A DNA stretch of 64,000 nucleotides from Nocardia ninae NBRC 108245 (GCF_007990755.1 NZ_BJXA01000029.1:1-64000); one strand, 5' to 3'; positions 44,972 to 55,587 are shown, numbered from the stretch's first letter. Translations and numbers: made by a program. Notes: a model not told the origin generated them from the letters alone.

Positions 44972-46033
44972 TCAGCGATTGCCGAGCGTGACGGTCAACT
45001 TCGCCCAATTGTCGAGCAGCGCAGCCGCCTTACCCGAGTCGATGGCCTCGGCAGCCCGCTCGATGCCCCCTGCCAGCGCTTCGTGCACATCGGCGGTGTA
45101 ATCGACGGTCCCCTGGGACAGGTCGTAGGCCACGATGGCTGCTGCCGAGTTCACCAGGACCGCGTCCCGCACCGCACCGGCAGTTCCGGCGAACACACTC
45201 CGCGCCACCCCGGCGTTGACCGCGGAGTCACCGCCGCGCAGCGCCTCCAGGCCGACGCGCGCGATGCCGAGGCGCGTCGGATCGATGGTGGCTTCCCGCA
45301 TCTGCCCACCGGACACCACCCACACCGCGGTGGTGTCGGAAGTGGTGATCTCGTCGAGCCCGTCGTTGCCCCGCACCACCAGCGCACTCGCCCCGCGCCC
45401 AGCGAACACGCCCGCGATCACCGGTAGCAGATCCGCGAACGCGCACCCCACCAGCCCCGCGCGCGGCTGCGCCGGATTCGTCAGCGGCCCGAGCACATTG
45501 AAGACAGTAGGAATGCCGATCTCCTTGCGCGCCGCACCCGCGAACCGCAGCGCAGGATGGAACACGGGTGCGAAACAGAACCCGATGCCGACCTCGCGCA
45601 CGCAGCGCGCCACCGCTTCCGGCCCCAGCGCCAACCGCACCCCGAGCGCCTCCAGCACGTCGGCGCCGCCGCTCTTGGACGAGGCGGCCCGGTTGCCGTG
45701 CTTGACCACCGGCACTCCGGCCGCGGCCACCACGATCGAGGACATGGTGGAGATGTTCACCGAACCGGATCGGTCACCGCCGGTGCCGACGATGTCCACC
45801 GCGTCGCCGTCGATCCGCACCAGCCTGGCGTGGTCGAGCATGCCGGTGGCGAGGCCGGTCAGTTCGGCCGGTGTCGGGCCCTTGATCTTCATGGCGACGC
45901 CGAACGCCGCGATCTGAGCGGAGGTGGCGTTGTCCGACATGATCTCGTCCATCGCCCAAGCCGTGTCGTCCGCGGCCAGGTCGCCACCGTCGGCGAGGGT
46001 TCCGAGCACCTGGGCCCAGCTGCGCACGTTCAT
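44972..46033 (-). CDS. trpD: Anthranilate phosphoribosyltransferase
   Basis: Second step of tryptophan synthesis: it transfers phosphoribose from PRPP to anthranilate. It has 353 residues. The PRPP/anthranilate motif GTGGDRSGSVNIST begins at about 83, KHGNRAASSKSGGADVLEALG follows near 110, and VFNVLGPLTNPA near 175. Same place as M. tuberculosis Rv2192c, between the hydrolase region and ctaE. The ATG at 46033 has CGGGAGAAG upstream. An ACTGGT/ACCAGT inverted pair in the leader could be an operator, but no regulator is known. Other trp genes are not in the window. Confidence 0.96.
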   Translation of the reverse strand: MNVRSWAQVLGTLADGGDLAADDTAWAMDEIMSDNATSAQIAAFGVAMKIKGPTPAELTGLATGMLDHARLVRIDGDAVDIVGTGGDRSGSVNISTMSSIVVAAAGVPVVKHGNRAASSKSGGADVLEALGVRLALGPEAVARCVREVGIGFCFAPVFHPALRFAGAARKEIGIPTVFNVLGPLTNPAQPRAGLVGCAFADLLPVIAGVFAGRGASALVVRGNDGLDEITTSDTTAVWVVSGGQMREATIDPTRLGIARVGLEALRGGDSAVNAGVARSVFAGTAGAVRDAVLVNSAAAIVAYDLSQGTVDYTADVHEALAGGIERAAEAIDSGKAAALLDNWAKLTVTLGNR

Positions 46034-46115
46034 GTCTTGCTTCTCCCGTCACACTGGTTTCACACCAGTTTGTCGCGAAGCAGCTTACTGCGCGTTGTCG
46101 GGGCGGAGCCCGTCC

Positions 46116-46544
46116 TTAAAGTTGTTCGCTCGTGACCCGCGGTTGCAGCGCATCCCACCCGTCGGCCGTCCCGTCGTGCCGCTGCGCCAAGCCCGCCATC
46201 CGCGACCGCTCCTGCGAACAGTGCAACGCGTCGAGCACCTGCACGCGCTGCAGAATCACCGTCTCCAGCGCATCGGTCCCCGGCCCGCCGACCCGCGGCG
46301 CCGGCGCGTACCCGTCCTGCGCCGCGATCGCGCACACCGCCTCGACCTGCGCGGGCGGTATCCGCAGATGATGGCGCAGCACCGCCTCCGCATCCGGCGT
46401 CAGCTCACTCGCCCGCGCCAAGGCCGCCGAACAAGCCTCGGCGTCATCGAAACTCGCCGCGACCACCACCAGATCCGCCCGGCTCGGATCCAGCGGCGCC
46501 GGACCACCGCGCCCGAACCATCGACGCCATCCACGCGCTGCCAC
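46116..46544 (-). CDS. Conserved hypothetical protein
   Basis: 142 residues, soluble, with no signal peptide. The N-terminus is basic and Trp/Arg-rich (ARGWRRWFGRG), followed by a Rossmann-like strand (DLVVVAASFDDAEAC) and helices (ALARASELTPDAEAVLRHHL, PPAQVEAVCAIAAQDGY). GGAGG lies four bases before the GTG start. It is 82 bases upstream of trpD on the same strand and may share its transcript. No family recognised. Confidence 0.72.
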   Translation of the reverse strand: MAARGWRRWFGRGGPAPLDPSRADLVVVAASFDDAEACSAALARASELTPDAEAVLRHHLRIPPAQVEAVCAIAAQDGYAPAPRVGGPGTDALETVILQRVQVLDALHCSQERSRMAGLAQRHDGTADGWDALQPRVTSEQL

Positions 46545-46771
46545 ATCGCCTCCATCTCAGCTTTTACTTACGCACACCTGTCATGCTGTGCTCCGGCTAC
46601 CTGTCGGCACGCGGACCCCGACCGGTAAACACGTCCCGACCGACGCCGCCACACCACGAGCGGGCCCGCTCCAACACGCCGAGCCCTGGTCGAGAGGCTG
46701 TCTGTCCGTGGGTTTTCCGACACGGAGGCACAAGTTTCGCACCCGGGTACTTGTGTCGTACTACGACGAGT

Positions 46772-46777
46772 CATACT
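46772..46777 (+). promoter_or_regulatory. -10 box for leaderless ctaE
   Basis: CATACT, seven bases before the GTG at 46785, with a TTGTGT hexamer 15 bases further up (46751-46756). Confidence 0.55.
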
Positions 46778-46784
46778 TACCCCC

Positions 46785-47396
46785 GTGACGACCGCAGTAG
46801 GGACCCCCGGATCGGCCATTACCCAGCGTGTGCACTCGCTGAATCGGCCCAACATGGTCAGCGTCGGTACCATCATCTGGCTGTCCAGCGAGTTGATGTT
46901 CTTCGCCGGCCTCTTCGCGATGTATTTCGTCGCGCGCGCCCAGGCGCATGGTGTCTGGCCGCCGGAACCGACCGAGTTGAATCTGAAGCTCGCCGTGCCG
47001 GTCACTACCGTGCTGGTCGCGTCGTCGTTCACCTGCCAGATGGGCGTGTTCGCCGCGGAGCGTGGCGACGTGTTCGGCCTGCGCCGCTGGTACGTGGTCA
47101 CCCTGATCATGGGCACGATCTTCGTGCTCGGTCAGGGCTACGAGTACATGAACCTGGTTCACGAGGGCACCTCGGTCTCGAGCAGCGCCTACGGCTCGGT
47201 GTTCTACATCACCACCGGTTTCCACGGTTTGCACGTCATCGGCGGTCTGATCGCGTTCGTGTTCCTGCTGATCCGCACCAAGGTCAGTAAGTTCACCCCC
47301 GCGCAGGCGACCGCCGCGATCGTCGTCTCGTACTACTGGCACTTCGTCGACATCGTGTGGATCGGGTTGTTCGCCACGATCTACTTCGTCCGCTGA
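46785..47396 (+). CDS. ctaE: Cytochrome c oxidase subunit III
   Basis: Membrane subunit of the aa3 oxidase, 203 residues with five predicted helices. Family residues are [15 protein letters not shown] in the first helix, the Glu of [24 protein letters not shown] and [11 protein letters not shown]. It leads the ctaE-qcrC-qcrA-qcrB series, as in M. tuberculosis (Rv2193-Rv2196). The actinobacterial bcc and aa3 complexes work as one supercomplex, so the gene order fits joint assembly. Confidence 0.96.
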   Translation: MTTAVGTPGSAITQRVHSLNRPNMVSVGTIIWLSSELMFFAGLFAMYFVARAQAHGVWPPEPTELNLKLAVPVTTVLVASSFTCQMGVFAAERGDVFGLRRWYVVTLIMGTIFVLGQGYEYMNLVHEGTSVSSSAYGSVFYITTGFHGLHVIGGLIAFVFLLIRTKVSKFTPAQATAAIVVSYYWHFVDIVWIGLFATIYFVR

Positions 47397-47454
47397 GTCG
47401 GGCATACCTCAGTCTTTTGCACACGTCGGTTCCGTCTACTCCAAAGGGACACAG

Positions 47455-48318
47455 ATGAGTTCATCTCCCCCGTCAGCGCCAGAGCCCGCAAGCAACGGGA
47501 ACGGCGAGGCCAGCAAGACACGCAGGCAGCGCCGCGTTCGCCGTCGCATCGCGGGCGGGCTCGCGCTGTTGGTGGGCCTCGTCGGAGCAGGCTTCCTGGC
47601 AGCGGCTTTGACGCCGGACCCGCAGGTCGCGACCGCGAACCAGGATTCCTCGGCGCTGATCCGCGAGGGCCAGCAGCTCTACGACACCTCCTGCATCACC
47701 TGCCACGGCGCGAACCTGCAGGGTGTCCAGGACCGCGGCCCCAGCCTCATCGGTGTCGGTGAGGCCGCCGTCTACTTCCAGGTGTCCTCCGGTCGCATGC
47801 CGATGGCCCGCAACGAGGCCCAGGCGATGCGCAAGCCGCCGAAGTTCGACGAGCACCAGACCGACGCGCTGATGGCGTACGTGGCGGCCAACGGTGGCGG
47901 CCCGAGCGTGGTCCGCGACGCGAACGGCGAGATCGCCCAGGAGTCGCTGCGCGGCCCGGACATCGCCCGCGGTTCGGAGCTGTTCCGGATGAACTGCGCC
48001 TCCTGCCACAACTTCACCGGTCGCGGCGGCGCGCTGTCCTCCGGTAAGTTCGCGCCTCCGCTGGAGCCCGCGAACGAGCAGCAGGTCTACGACGCGATGC
48101 TCAGCGGCCCGCAGAACATGCCGAAGTTCTCCGACCGGCAGCTGTCGCCGGAAGAGAAGCGCGACATCATCGCCTACGTCATGAACGCCAAAGAGGAGAA
48201 CGCCCCCGGCGGCTGGGACCTCGGCGGCTTCGGACCCGCGACCGAAGGTCTGGTCATGTGGGTGATCGGTATCACGACGGTCGTCGGTGCCGCGATTTGG
48301 ATCGGTTCGAGGTCATGA
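47455..48318 (+). CDS. qcrC: Menaquinol-cytochrome c reductase, di-heme cytochrome c subunit
   Basis: 287 residues: N-terminal cytoplasmic tail, first membrane helix at about 32-52, then two cytochrome c domains outside with heme motifs CITCH (80-84) and CASCH (181-185), and a C-terminal membrane anchor ([20 protein letters not shown]). In actinobacteria this di-heme protein replaces a soluble cytochrome c and passes electrons directly to CtaC. AAGGGA precedes the ATG. Its stop codon overlaps a possible qcrA start. Confidence 0.96.
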   Translation: MSSSPPSAPEPASNGNGEASKTRRQRRVRRRIAGGLALLVGLVGAGFLAAALTPDPQVATANQDSSALIREGQQLYDTSCITCHGANLQGVQDRGPSLIGVGEAAVYFQVSSGRMPMARNEAQAMRKPPKFDEHQTDALMAYVAANGGGPSVVRDANGEIAQESLRGPDIARGSELFRMNCASCHNFTGRGGALSSGKFAPPLEPANEQQVYDAMLSGPQNMPKFSDRQLSPEEKRDIIAYVMNAKEENAPGGWDLGGFGPATEGLVMWVIGITTVVGAAIWIGSRS

Positions 48319-49580
48319 CGGATAAGAAGGAGCCAAACGACATGGGTCGGCCGGATGAGGGCCACGACGGCGGCGAGCCGTCGAACGTATCCACGGGCCA
48401 CGGTTCCCACGAGGTGGTCGCCGGCTCCGACGGCCACGCCGTGGCGGAGTCCGACAGCCACGCGCTGAAGAAGGACTACACCGAGGCCGAGCTCGACGCG
48501 ATGACGCGCGACGAGCTGGTCAAGCTCGGCACCGAGCGCGACGGCGTCGACGTCGCCTACCGGCGCGAGCGGTTCCCGGTTCCGGGCACCCGCGCCGAGA
48601 AGCGCGCCGAGCGCGCGGTCGCCTTCTGGTTCGCCGTCTCCGGCATCGCCGCGGCGGCGCTGGTCGGGGTGTACCTGTTCTGGCCCTGGCAGTTCAAGCC
48701 CGCCGACGACGAGGGGCACACGGCCTACTCACTGTTCACCCCGCTGGTCGGTGTCACCTTCGGCGTCTCGGTGCTGGTCATCGGTGTCGCGGTGGTGCTG
48801 ATCCGCAAGCTGTTCATCCCCGCCGAGCTGTCCATCCAGGACCGCCACGACGGCCCGTCGCCCGAGGTCGAGCGCCGCACGCTGGTCGCCGAGCTGCAGG
48901 ACGCGCTGGACACCTCCACGCTGGCCCGCCGCAAGATGATCACGCGCACCGCAGGCGCCGGTGTCGGTGTGCTCGGTATCGGCGCGCTGCTGGTATTCGT
49001 CGGCGGCATGGTGAAGAACCCGTGGGCCAAGGGCGACAAGTCGCCGCTGTGGGTCTCGGGCTGGACCCCGGACTTCCCGGGCGAGACCATCTACATCCGC
49101 CGCGACACCGGTCGCCCGGAGGACATCGTGCTGGTCCGCCCCGAGGACATGGACGCGGGCGGCATGGAGACGGTGTTCCCGTGGAAAGAGAAGTGGCGCG
49201 GCGACGAGCACGCCACCCTGCAGTCCCTGCGCGGTATCCGCAACTCGGTCATGCTGATTCGCCTGCGCACCGAAGACGCGCAGAAGGCGATCAAGCGTAA
49301 GGGCCAGGAGAGCTTCAACTACGGCGACTACTTCGCCTACTCGAAGATCTGCACCCACCTCGGTTGCCCGACGTCGCTGTTCGAGTCGCAGACCAACAAG
49401 ATCCTCTGCCCCTGCCATCAGTCGCAGTTCCTGGCGACCGAATGGGGTAAGCCGGTCTTCGGTCCCGCCGCTCGCGCACTGCCGCAGCTGCCGATCACCG
49501 TCAACTCCGAGGGCTACCTGGTCGCCAACGGCGACTTCATCGAGCCGCTCGGCCCGGCCTACTGGGAGCGTCGTTCATGA
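48315..49580 (+). CDS. qcrA: Menaquinol-cytochrome c reductase, Rieske iron-sulfur subunit
   Basis: 421 residues from the ATG at 48315, which overlaps the qcrC stop codon (ATGA). An ATG at 48342 is an alternative, with AAGGAG nine bases before it. After a His/Glu-rich soluble N-terminus come three membrane helices (about 115-135, 150-175 and near 220), typical for actinobacteria, and then the Rieske domain with CTHLGC and CPCHQSQF, which carry the 2Fe-2S ligands. [14 protein letters not shown] is the usual proline-loop region. The stop overlaps qcrB by four bases. Confidence 0.95.
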   Translation: MTDKKEPNDMGRPDEGHDGGEPSNVSTGHGSHEVVAGSDGHAVAESDSHALKKDYTEAELDAMTRDELVKLGTERDGVDVAYRRERFPVPGTRAEKRAERAVAFWFAVSGIAAAALVGVYLFWPWQFKPADDEGHTAYSLFTPLVGVTFGVSVLVIGVAVVLIRKLFIPAELSIQDRHDGPSPEVERRTLVAELQDALDTSTLARRKMITRTAGAGVGVLGIGALLVFVGGMVKNPWAKGDKSPLWVSGWTPDFPGETIYIRRDTGRPEDIVLVRPEDMDAGGMETVFPWKEKWRGDEHATLQSLRGIRNSVMLIRLRTEDAQKAIKRKGQESFNYGDYFAYSKICTHLGCPTSLFESQTNKILCPCHQSQFLATEWGKPVFGPAARALPQLPITVNSEGYLVANGDFIEPLGPAYWERRS

Positions 49581-51190
49581 GTATCGCAACCCAAGCCAAC
49601 GAGATGGACGAGCGGTATCAAGCCGCCGCGTTCATGAAGCGGTCGATCAACAAGGTCTTCCCGACCCACTGGTCGTTCCTGCTCGGTGAGATCGCGCTGT
49701 ACGCGTTCATCATCCTGCTGCTGTCGGGTGTCTACCTGACGCTGTTCTTCGATCCGTCGATGACCGAGGTCGTCTACAACGGCTCCTACCAGCCGTTGCG
49801 CGGCGTCACCATGTCGCGAGCCTACGAGACCTCGCTCGACATCACCTTCGAGGTGCGTGGCGGTCTGTTCGTCCGCCAGGTGCACCACTGGGCCGCGTTG
49901 CTGTTCGCGGCGTCGATCATCGTGCACCTGTTCCGCATCTTCTTCACCGGCGCGTTCCGCAAGCCGCGCGAGGCGAACTGGGTGATCGGCTCGCTGCTGC
50001 TGATCCTGGCCATGTTCGAGGGCTTCTTCGGTTACTCGCTGCCCGACGACCTGCTGTCCGGCACCGGCCTGCGGGCCGCGTTCGGCGGTATCACGATGAG
50101 TATCCCGATCGCGGGCACCTGGATGCACTGGCTGATCTTCGGCGGGGACTTCCCCGGCACGATCATCATCCCGCGCCTCTACATCGCGCACGTGCTGCTG
50201 CTGCCCGGCATCATCCTCGCGTTGATCGCCGCGCACGTGGCGCTGGTCTGGTACCAGAAGCACACCCAGTTCCCCGGACCCGGCCGCACCGAGAACAACG
50301 TGGTCGGCGCCCGCATCATCCCGGTGTTCGCCGCCGACCAGGGCGCGTTCTTCGCCTTCACCCTCGGCATCGTCGGCATCATGGGTGGTCTGTTCCAGAT
50401 CAACCCGATCTGGAACCTGGGCCCCTACAACCCGTCTCAGGTCTCCGCGGGTTCGCAGCCCGACTTCTACATGATGTGGACCGACGGTCTGGCCCGGCTC
50501 ATGCCGCCGTGGGAGCTGTACCTGGGTCGCTACACGGTGCCCGCGGTGTTCTGGGTGGCGCTGATCATGGGCCTGGTGTTCACGGTGCTGATCATGTACC
50601 CGTGGATCGAGAAGCGGCTGACCGGCGACACCGCCGGGCACAACCTGCTGCAGCGTCCGCGCGACGTGCCGGTCCGTACCGCGATCGGCGCCATGTCGAT
50701 CGGCTTCTACGTGGTGCTCACCCTGTCGTGTGTCAACGACATCGTGGCGCTGAAGTTCGACATCTCGCTGAACGCGACCACTTGGATGGGCCGCATCGGC
50801 ATCCTGGTCGTGCCGCCGGTCGCGTACTTCGTGGCGTACCGGTTCTGCATCGGCCTGCAGCGCGCCGACCGTCAGGTGCTCGAGCACGGCATCGAGACCG
50901 GCGTGGTCAAGCGACTGCCGCACGGTGAGTACATCGAGGTGCACCAGCCGCTCGGCCCGGTCGACGACCACGGCCACCCGATCCCGCTGGAGTACCAGGG
51001 CGCGACCGTCCCGAAGAAGATGAACAAGCTCGGTTCCGCGGGCAAGCCCGGCACCGGCAGCTTCCTGCGCCCCGACCCGTGGCAGGAAAGCGAGCAGCAC
51101 TTCGAGACCGAGCACGCCGAAGAGCACAAGCAGCTCAAGGTGCTGCAGGCGCGTCAGGAGAAGGAACTCGGTGGCAAGCACAGCCACTGA
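49577..51190 (+). CDS. qcrB: Menaquinol-cytochrome c reductase, cytochrome b subunit
   Basis: 537 residues with eight core helices and a long hydrophilic C-terminal tail, as in actinobacteria. Heme b ligands are expected in [11 protein letters not shown] and [22 protein letters not shown]. The Qo-site motif appears as PPWELYLG in place of PEWY. This subunit is the target of Q203/telacebec in mycobacteria. Translation is coupled to qcrA by ATGA. Its stop codon lies inside the left 81-bp repeat that borders the defence-type insert. Confidence 0.96.
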   Translation: MSIATQANEMDERYQAAAFMKRSINKVFPTHWSFLLGEIALYAFIILLLSGVYLTLFFDPSMTEVVYNGSYQPLRGVTMSRAYETSLDITFEVRGGLFVRQVHHWAALLFAASIIVHLFRIFFTGAFRKPREANWVIGSLLLILAMFEGFFGYSLPDDLLSGTGLRAAFGGITMSIPIAGTWMHWLIFGGDFPGTIIIPRLYIAHVLLLPGIILALIAAHVALVWYQKHTQFPGPGRTENNVVGARIIPVFAADQGAFFAFTLGIVGIMGGLFQINPIWNLGPYNPSQVSAGSQPDFYMMWTDGLARLMPPWELYLGRYTVPAVFWVALIMGLVFTVLIMYPWIEKRLTGDTAGHNLLQRPRDVPVRTAIGAMSIGFYVVLTLSCVNDIVALKFDISLNATTWMGRIGILVVPPVAYFVAYRFCIGLQRADRQVLEHGIETGVVKRLPHGEYIEVHQPLGPVDDHGHPIPLEYQGATVPKKMNKLGSAGKPGTGSFLRPDPWQESEQHFETEHAEEHKQLKVLQARQEKELGGKHSH

Positions 51191-51266
51191 CAGCTGAACA
51201 CAAAGGCCCCGAGTCGGTTTCGACTCGGGGCCTTTGCTTTTGGTCTACAAGCGGGGAGTGCTGCGG
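51186..51266. repeat. Left 81-bp direct repeat bordering the RloAB-type insert
   Basis: Matches 53362-53442 at 72 of 81 positions. It contains the qcrB stop codon, a terminator hairpin and, on the minus strand, codons for RSTPRL followed by TAG, which are the last codons of the RNase AS gene. It is therefore a second copy of the qcrB/RNase AS junction. Confidence 0.9.
51202..51235 (+). terminator. Terminator of ctaE-qcrCAB
   Basis: Perfect 15-bp stem (AAAGGCCCCGAGTCG and complement), loop GTTT, followed by GCTTTT. The same stem with a different loop occurs at 53378-53411. Confidence 0.95.
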
Positions 51267-51329
51267 TAGATCGGTTCGCCCTGGCGTCGACGGCGGAATG
51301 CTGACCTACGGTATGGGGTATCGACATAT

Positions 51330-51364
51330 GCAGATTGATTAGAGCGCCTATTTTGTCAATCTGC
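51330..51364. promoter_or_regulatory. Inverted repeat upstream of the ATPase gene
   Basis: GCAGATTGA and its exact complement with 17 bases between, in an A/T-rich stretch 58-92 bases before the ATPase start codon. It could be an operator or end of the inserted segment. Confidence 0.45.
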
Positions 51365-51409
51365 TACGGAATAACGTGTTTGTACGCTGCTATCCAGCAA
51401 TTTGGTGCG

Positions 51410-51415
51410 TAGGAT
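51410..51415 (+). promoter_or_regulatory. -10 box for the ATPase gene
   Basis: TAGGAT, six bases before the GTG at 51422: leaderless spacing. No ribosome site precedes the GTG. Confidence 0.55.
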
Positions 51416-51421
51416 GTAGTT

Positions 51422-52729
51422 GTGTTGATCCGATTCGAAGTCGCCAACTTCCGATCGATCCTCGACCGGGCCGAGCTGTCGATGGTGGCGGTCGATCGCG
51501 ATCGACCGGCCGCGCGTGAGGCGGCGATGCTGGGTGAGCATCTCCTCACTGCTGCCGGAATCTACGGCCCCAATGCCTCGGGCAAGTCCAACGTGCTGGC
51601 CGCACTGCGGTGGATCCGCGACGCGGTCAGGACATCGGTACGTGTGTGGGACGAGTCGATTCCCGTCGAGCCCTTCGCTTTCTGCGATGGCCCCCGACGA
51701 TCGACCGAGTTCGCCGTCGAGCTGCTCGTGCACGACGTACGTTTCGAATATCTGGTCGAGTTGGATCGTGAGCGGGTCCATTACGAGGCTCTGTTTCATT
51801 ATCCGGAAAAGAAGCGTCGACGAGTCTTCGAACGTGAGGGTCTGAAGCTCACCCTCCAGCGCGGCTTGGGCGATCTTGCGGGCGCTCGGCAGCTGCTGAC
51901 GGACAGGACCCTGGCGCTTTCCGCTGCCCGGAGATTCGATGACCCTACGGTGTCCAGCTTTGCGAACGCCTTGCTCGATATGAGGACACGCGGGGTTGCG
52001 GCGATGTCTCGTAGCATGGCTTTTGCCATCAATAGAGACAAGCCAACGGATTGGTGGTTCGATTCGAGCCGGGGCTTCGAAATGGGGAAGAGTCTCTTCG
52101 CGGATGCATTCGACGAGATCGAAAGCGTGGATGTCCCCGGCGCTGAGCACGAAAAAGATCGACGCGAAGCTTTGGCATTGCTGCGCATGGCTGATCTCGG
52201 GATCGAGGATGTGCTGTTCGACGAAGAACACCATGTTCTTTCGACAGGAGAGGTTCGAACACGGAGGCGCCCGCGTCTCGTGCACCGTTCGTCTACCGAA
52301 TCCGCCACTCTCGATTTCGCAGCAGAATCGGCGGGAACCCGTAGCTGGTACGAGTTGATCGGGTTGTTACTCAGCACGCTTCGGTCAGGTTCGATGCTCG
52401 TGCTGGACGAGATCGACGCTAGTTTGCATCCGACCCTGTCGGCCCAGTTGATCCAGCTGTTTCACGATTCGGCGACGAACCCGAGGGGGGCTCAGCTGAT
52501 CTTCACCACGCACGACACCAGCCTGCTCAATCATCTCAACCGTGACGAAGTGTGGTTCACCGAGAAGTCGGCTAACGGCGCCACCAGGCTCGGCGCGCTG
52601 GCCGAGTTCGCCGGCGAACGGGTACGCAAGTCGCAGAACCTGGAGAACGCCTACCTGCATGGGCGCTTCGGTGCTTTGCCCGACGTCGACAGAGCCGAAC
52701 TTCTTCGCGCTCTCGGCATGATCGCCTGA
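51422..52729 (+). CDS. AAA ATPase of the COG1106 / RloA / AbiL type, probable anti-phage component
   Basis: 435 residues. Walker A GPNASGKSN is at 49-57 right after the N-terminal strand (MLIRFEVANFRSI). An ABC-like signature position reads ESAGTRSW, and Walker B MLVLDEID is at 325-332 with Asp329/Glu330. The switch histidine is in FTTHD (about 364). The C-terminus RKSQNLENAYLHGRFGALP is typical of this ATPase class. Such proteins pair with RloB in abortive-infection loci and in Campylobacter type I restriction loci (R-linked ORFs). Here it precedes an RloB-family gene by five bases. Codon use is clearly more A/T-tolerant than in flanking genes, a sign of transfer. Confidence 0.9.
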   Translation: MLIRFEVANFRSILDRAELSMVAVDRDRPAAREAAMLGEHLLTAAGIYGPNASGKSNVLAALRWIRDAVRTSVRVWDESIPVEPFAFCDGPRRSTEFAVELLVHDVRFEYLVELDRERVHYEALFHYPEKKRRRVFEREGLKLTLQRGLGDLAGARQLLTDRTLALSAARRFDDPTVSSFANALLDMRTRGVAAMSRSMAFAINRDKPTDWWFDSSRGFEMGKSLFADAFDEIESVDVPGAEHEKDRREALALLRMADLGIEDVLFDEEHHVLSTGEVRTRRRPRLVHRSSTESATLDFAAESAGTRSWYELIGLLLSTLRSGSMLVLDEIDASLHPTLSAQLIQLFHDSATNPRGAQLIFTTHDTSLLNHLNRDEVWFTEKSANGATRLGALAEFAGERVRKSQNLENAYLHGRFGALPDVDRAELLRALGMIA

Positions 52730-52734
52730 TCGGC

Positions 52735-53373
52735 GTGGCGGCACGACGCAAACCCGCGCGACCGCTCGAGCGCAGGATCGGTACTCGCACAGAATTTCAT
52801 ACCATCTTGATCTTCTGCGAAGGCATCAACACGGAGCATGATTACCTGAAGGCCGTCAAGAATCTTCCGCATGTTCGCTCGAATACCTCGGTCAGGATCG
52901 AGTTGGACCCCGACCAAGGGGCACCCCTCACTCTGGTGCAGCGCGCGGTCGCGCGCAAGCAGGACAAGGAGATCGACGAATGCTGGTGTGTCTTCGATGT
53001 CGAGTGGCCCCAGCATCATCCGAATTCGAGTAAAGCGGTCGAGCTCGCCAATGCGCATGGTGTAGGGCTGGCCATCTCGAACCCTTGCTTCGAGCTCTGG
53101 TTGATCCTGCATCATCGAGACCACAACGCGTATATCGATACCAAATGTGCTGAAAGTGACAGCAGAAAGCTCGATCGCCGCGAGGGAAAGCATATCGAGG
53201 CGGCGACGGTGTATATGCCGCTGCGAATGCACGCGGCACGCCGAGCCGCAGTGCTCGCGAAGCGGCATGCGAGCAACGGCAACACGCTGCCGGACGACAA
53301 CCCGTCGTCATCGATGTACGAACTACCTCGGACGCTCGAGCGGTCGCAAGAAAACTCCGCGACTGATAGCTGA
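52735..53373 (+). CDS. RloB-family protein, probable effector partner of the ATPase
   Basis: 212 residues with the RloB pattern, a TOPRIM-like putative nuclease: FCEGINTEHDYLKAV at 27-41 (Glu29, Glu34), CVFDVEWPQHH with Asp88 and Glu90 (many relatives have DxD), and ISNPCFELWLILHH at 114-127. A Lys/Arg-rich helical C-terminus follows. GTG start five bases after the ATPase gene, so they form one operon. The last three codons (Thr-Asp-Ser) and the stop lie in the right 81-bp repeat, meaning that the gene's end was set by the junction sequence. Predicted role: toxic effector unleashed on infection, held or triggered by the ATPase. Confidence 0.86.
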   Translation: MAARRKPARPLERRIGTRTEFHTILIFCEGINTEHDYLKAVKNLPHVRSNTSVRIELDPDQGAPLTLVQRAVARKQDKEIDECWCVFDVEWPQHHPNSSKAVELANAHGVGLAISNPCFELWLILHHRDHNAYIDTKCAESDSRKLDRREGKHIEAATVYMPLRMHAARRAAVLAKRHASNGNTLPDDNPSSSMYELPRTLERSQENSATDS

Positions 53374-53442
53374 AAGCAAAGGCCCCGAGTCGATGTCGAC
53401 TCGGGGCCTTTGCTCTCGATCTACAAGCGGGGTGTGCTGCGG
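53362..53442. repeat. Right 81-bp direct repeat bordering the RloAB-type insert
   Basis: Counterpart of 51186-51266, with nine mismatches. It holds the end of the RloB gene, a terminator and the true 3' end of the RNase AS gene. The stem is unchanged between copies, and the one difference in the RNase AS codons is synonymous (Thr ACT or ACA). Confidence 0.9.
53375..53414. terminator. Bidirectional terminator between RloB and RNase AS genes
   Basis: Same 15-bp core stem as at 51202-51235, here extended to 18 pairs (AGCAAAGG at the base), with loop ATGT. Confidence 0.93.
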
Positions 53443-53945
53443 CGCGCCGCCTCGATGGCCTCGAACTTGGCCAGGTTGTGGCGGGCGTCGGCCAGGGCGT
53501 CGTGTGCGTCCGGGGGGACGGGGGGAAGTTCGGGGCGGCCGTGGGCTTCCCAGTGCTGGCGCAGTTCGTTGGTGTAGCGGGGGAAGGCGGTGGGGAGGTC
53601 GACCATGGAGCCCCAGAGTTGGCACAGTGCTACGTGGTCGTAGGCGCCGACCCAGGCCCACAGCTCGGGCACCACCGATGAGCGCGGCACCAGGAACTTG
53701 TACAGGTCGTCGCGGATCTGCTTCCTGCTGCGCCACAGCGGGGAGGACGGCGAAGGCAGCTGCGGCAGCACATGCCTGCGCACCCACGGGCCGGCCCGCT
53801 CGGGGTCGAATTCGGTGGACACCGCGTAGTATTCGCGCCCGTCCTCGCACACCACACCGATGGAGACCAGGTCGATGACGACCCCGTCCTCGATGAATTC
53901 GCAGTCGTAAAAATATCGAAGCGAGATCGGTCTACTCCTCAGCAA
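53421..53945 (-). CDS. 3'-5' exoribonuclease, RNase AS type
   Basis: DEDDh-type exonuclease, homologue of M. tuberculosis Rv2179c, which trims polyadenylate tails. The core YFYDCEFIEDG carries the first Asp and Glu, ELWAWVGAYDHVALCQLWG the next acidic residue, and HDALADARHN the last His and Asp. The homologue begins MRYFYD, but here that position is CTT, not a start codon. TTG at 53945 is the nearest conventional start and gives 174 residues. A GAGGAG site at about 53936-53940 points instead to ATC at 53927. The last codons lie in the 81-bp repeat. Confidence 0.88.
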   Translation of the reverse strand: MLRSRPISLRYFYDCEFIEDGVVIDLVSIGVVCEDGREYYAVSTEFDPERAGPWVRRHVLPQLPSPSSPLWRSRKQIRDDLYKFLVPRSSVVPELWAWVGAYDHVALCQLWGSMVDLPTAFPRYTNELRQHWEAHGRPELPPVPPDAHDALADARHNLAKFEAIEAARRSTPRL

Positions 53946-54004
53946 TTCGGTATGGCGCCGGATCTGTCGGGCGTACTTCCGAACAATCACCCTATGTGGA
54001 ATAG

Positions 54005-55501
<1,497 letters not shown>

Positions 55502-55538
55502 GCAAGGTATTTCGGACAGGCCGAGCAGCTCAACGGTT

Positions 55539-55560
55539 GTCCCGGAAGTGATTCCGGGAC
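55539..55560. terminator. Terminator between convergent aroG and pknL
   Basis: GTCCCGGAA and complement around GTGA, 38 bases after the aroG stop codon; flanking TTG/CAA can extend the stem past a bulge. Confidence 0.75.
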
Positions 55561-55587
55561 CAAATCGCGACAGTCAGCGTGCCCCAC

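Noticed and set aside
51186-53442. Integrase-mediated genomic island with attL/attR
   Set aside because: No integrase or tRNA is present, and the flanking copies differ by 11%, which is too much for a recent att duplication. Recombination with a relative's junction fits better.
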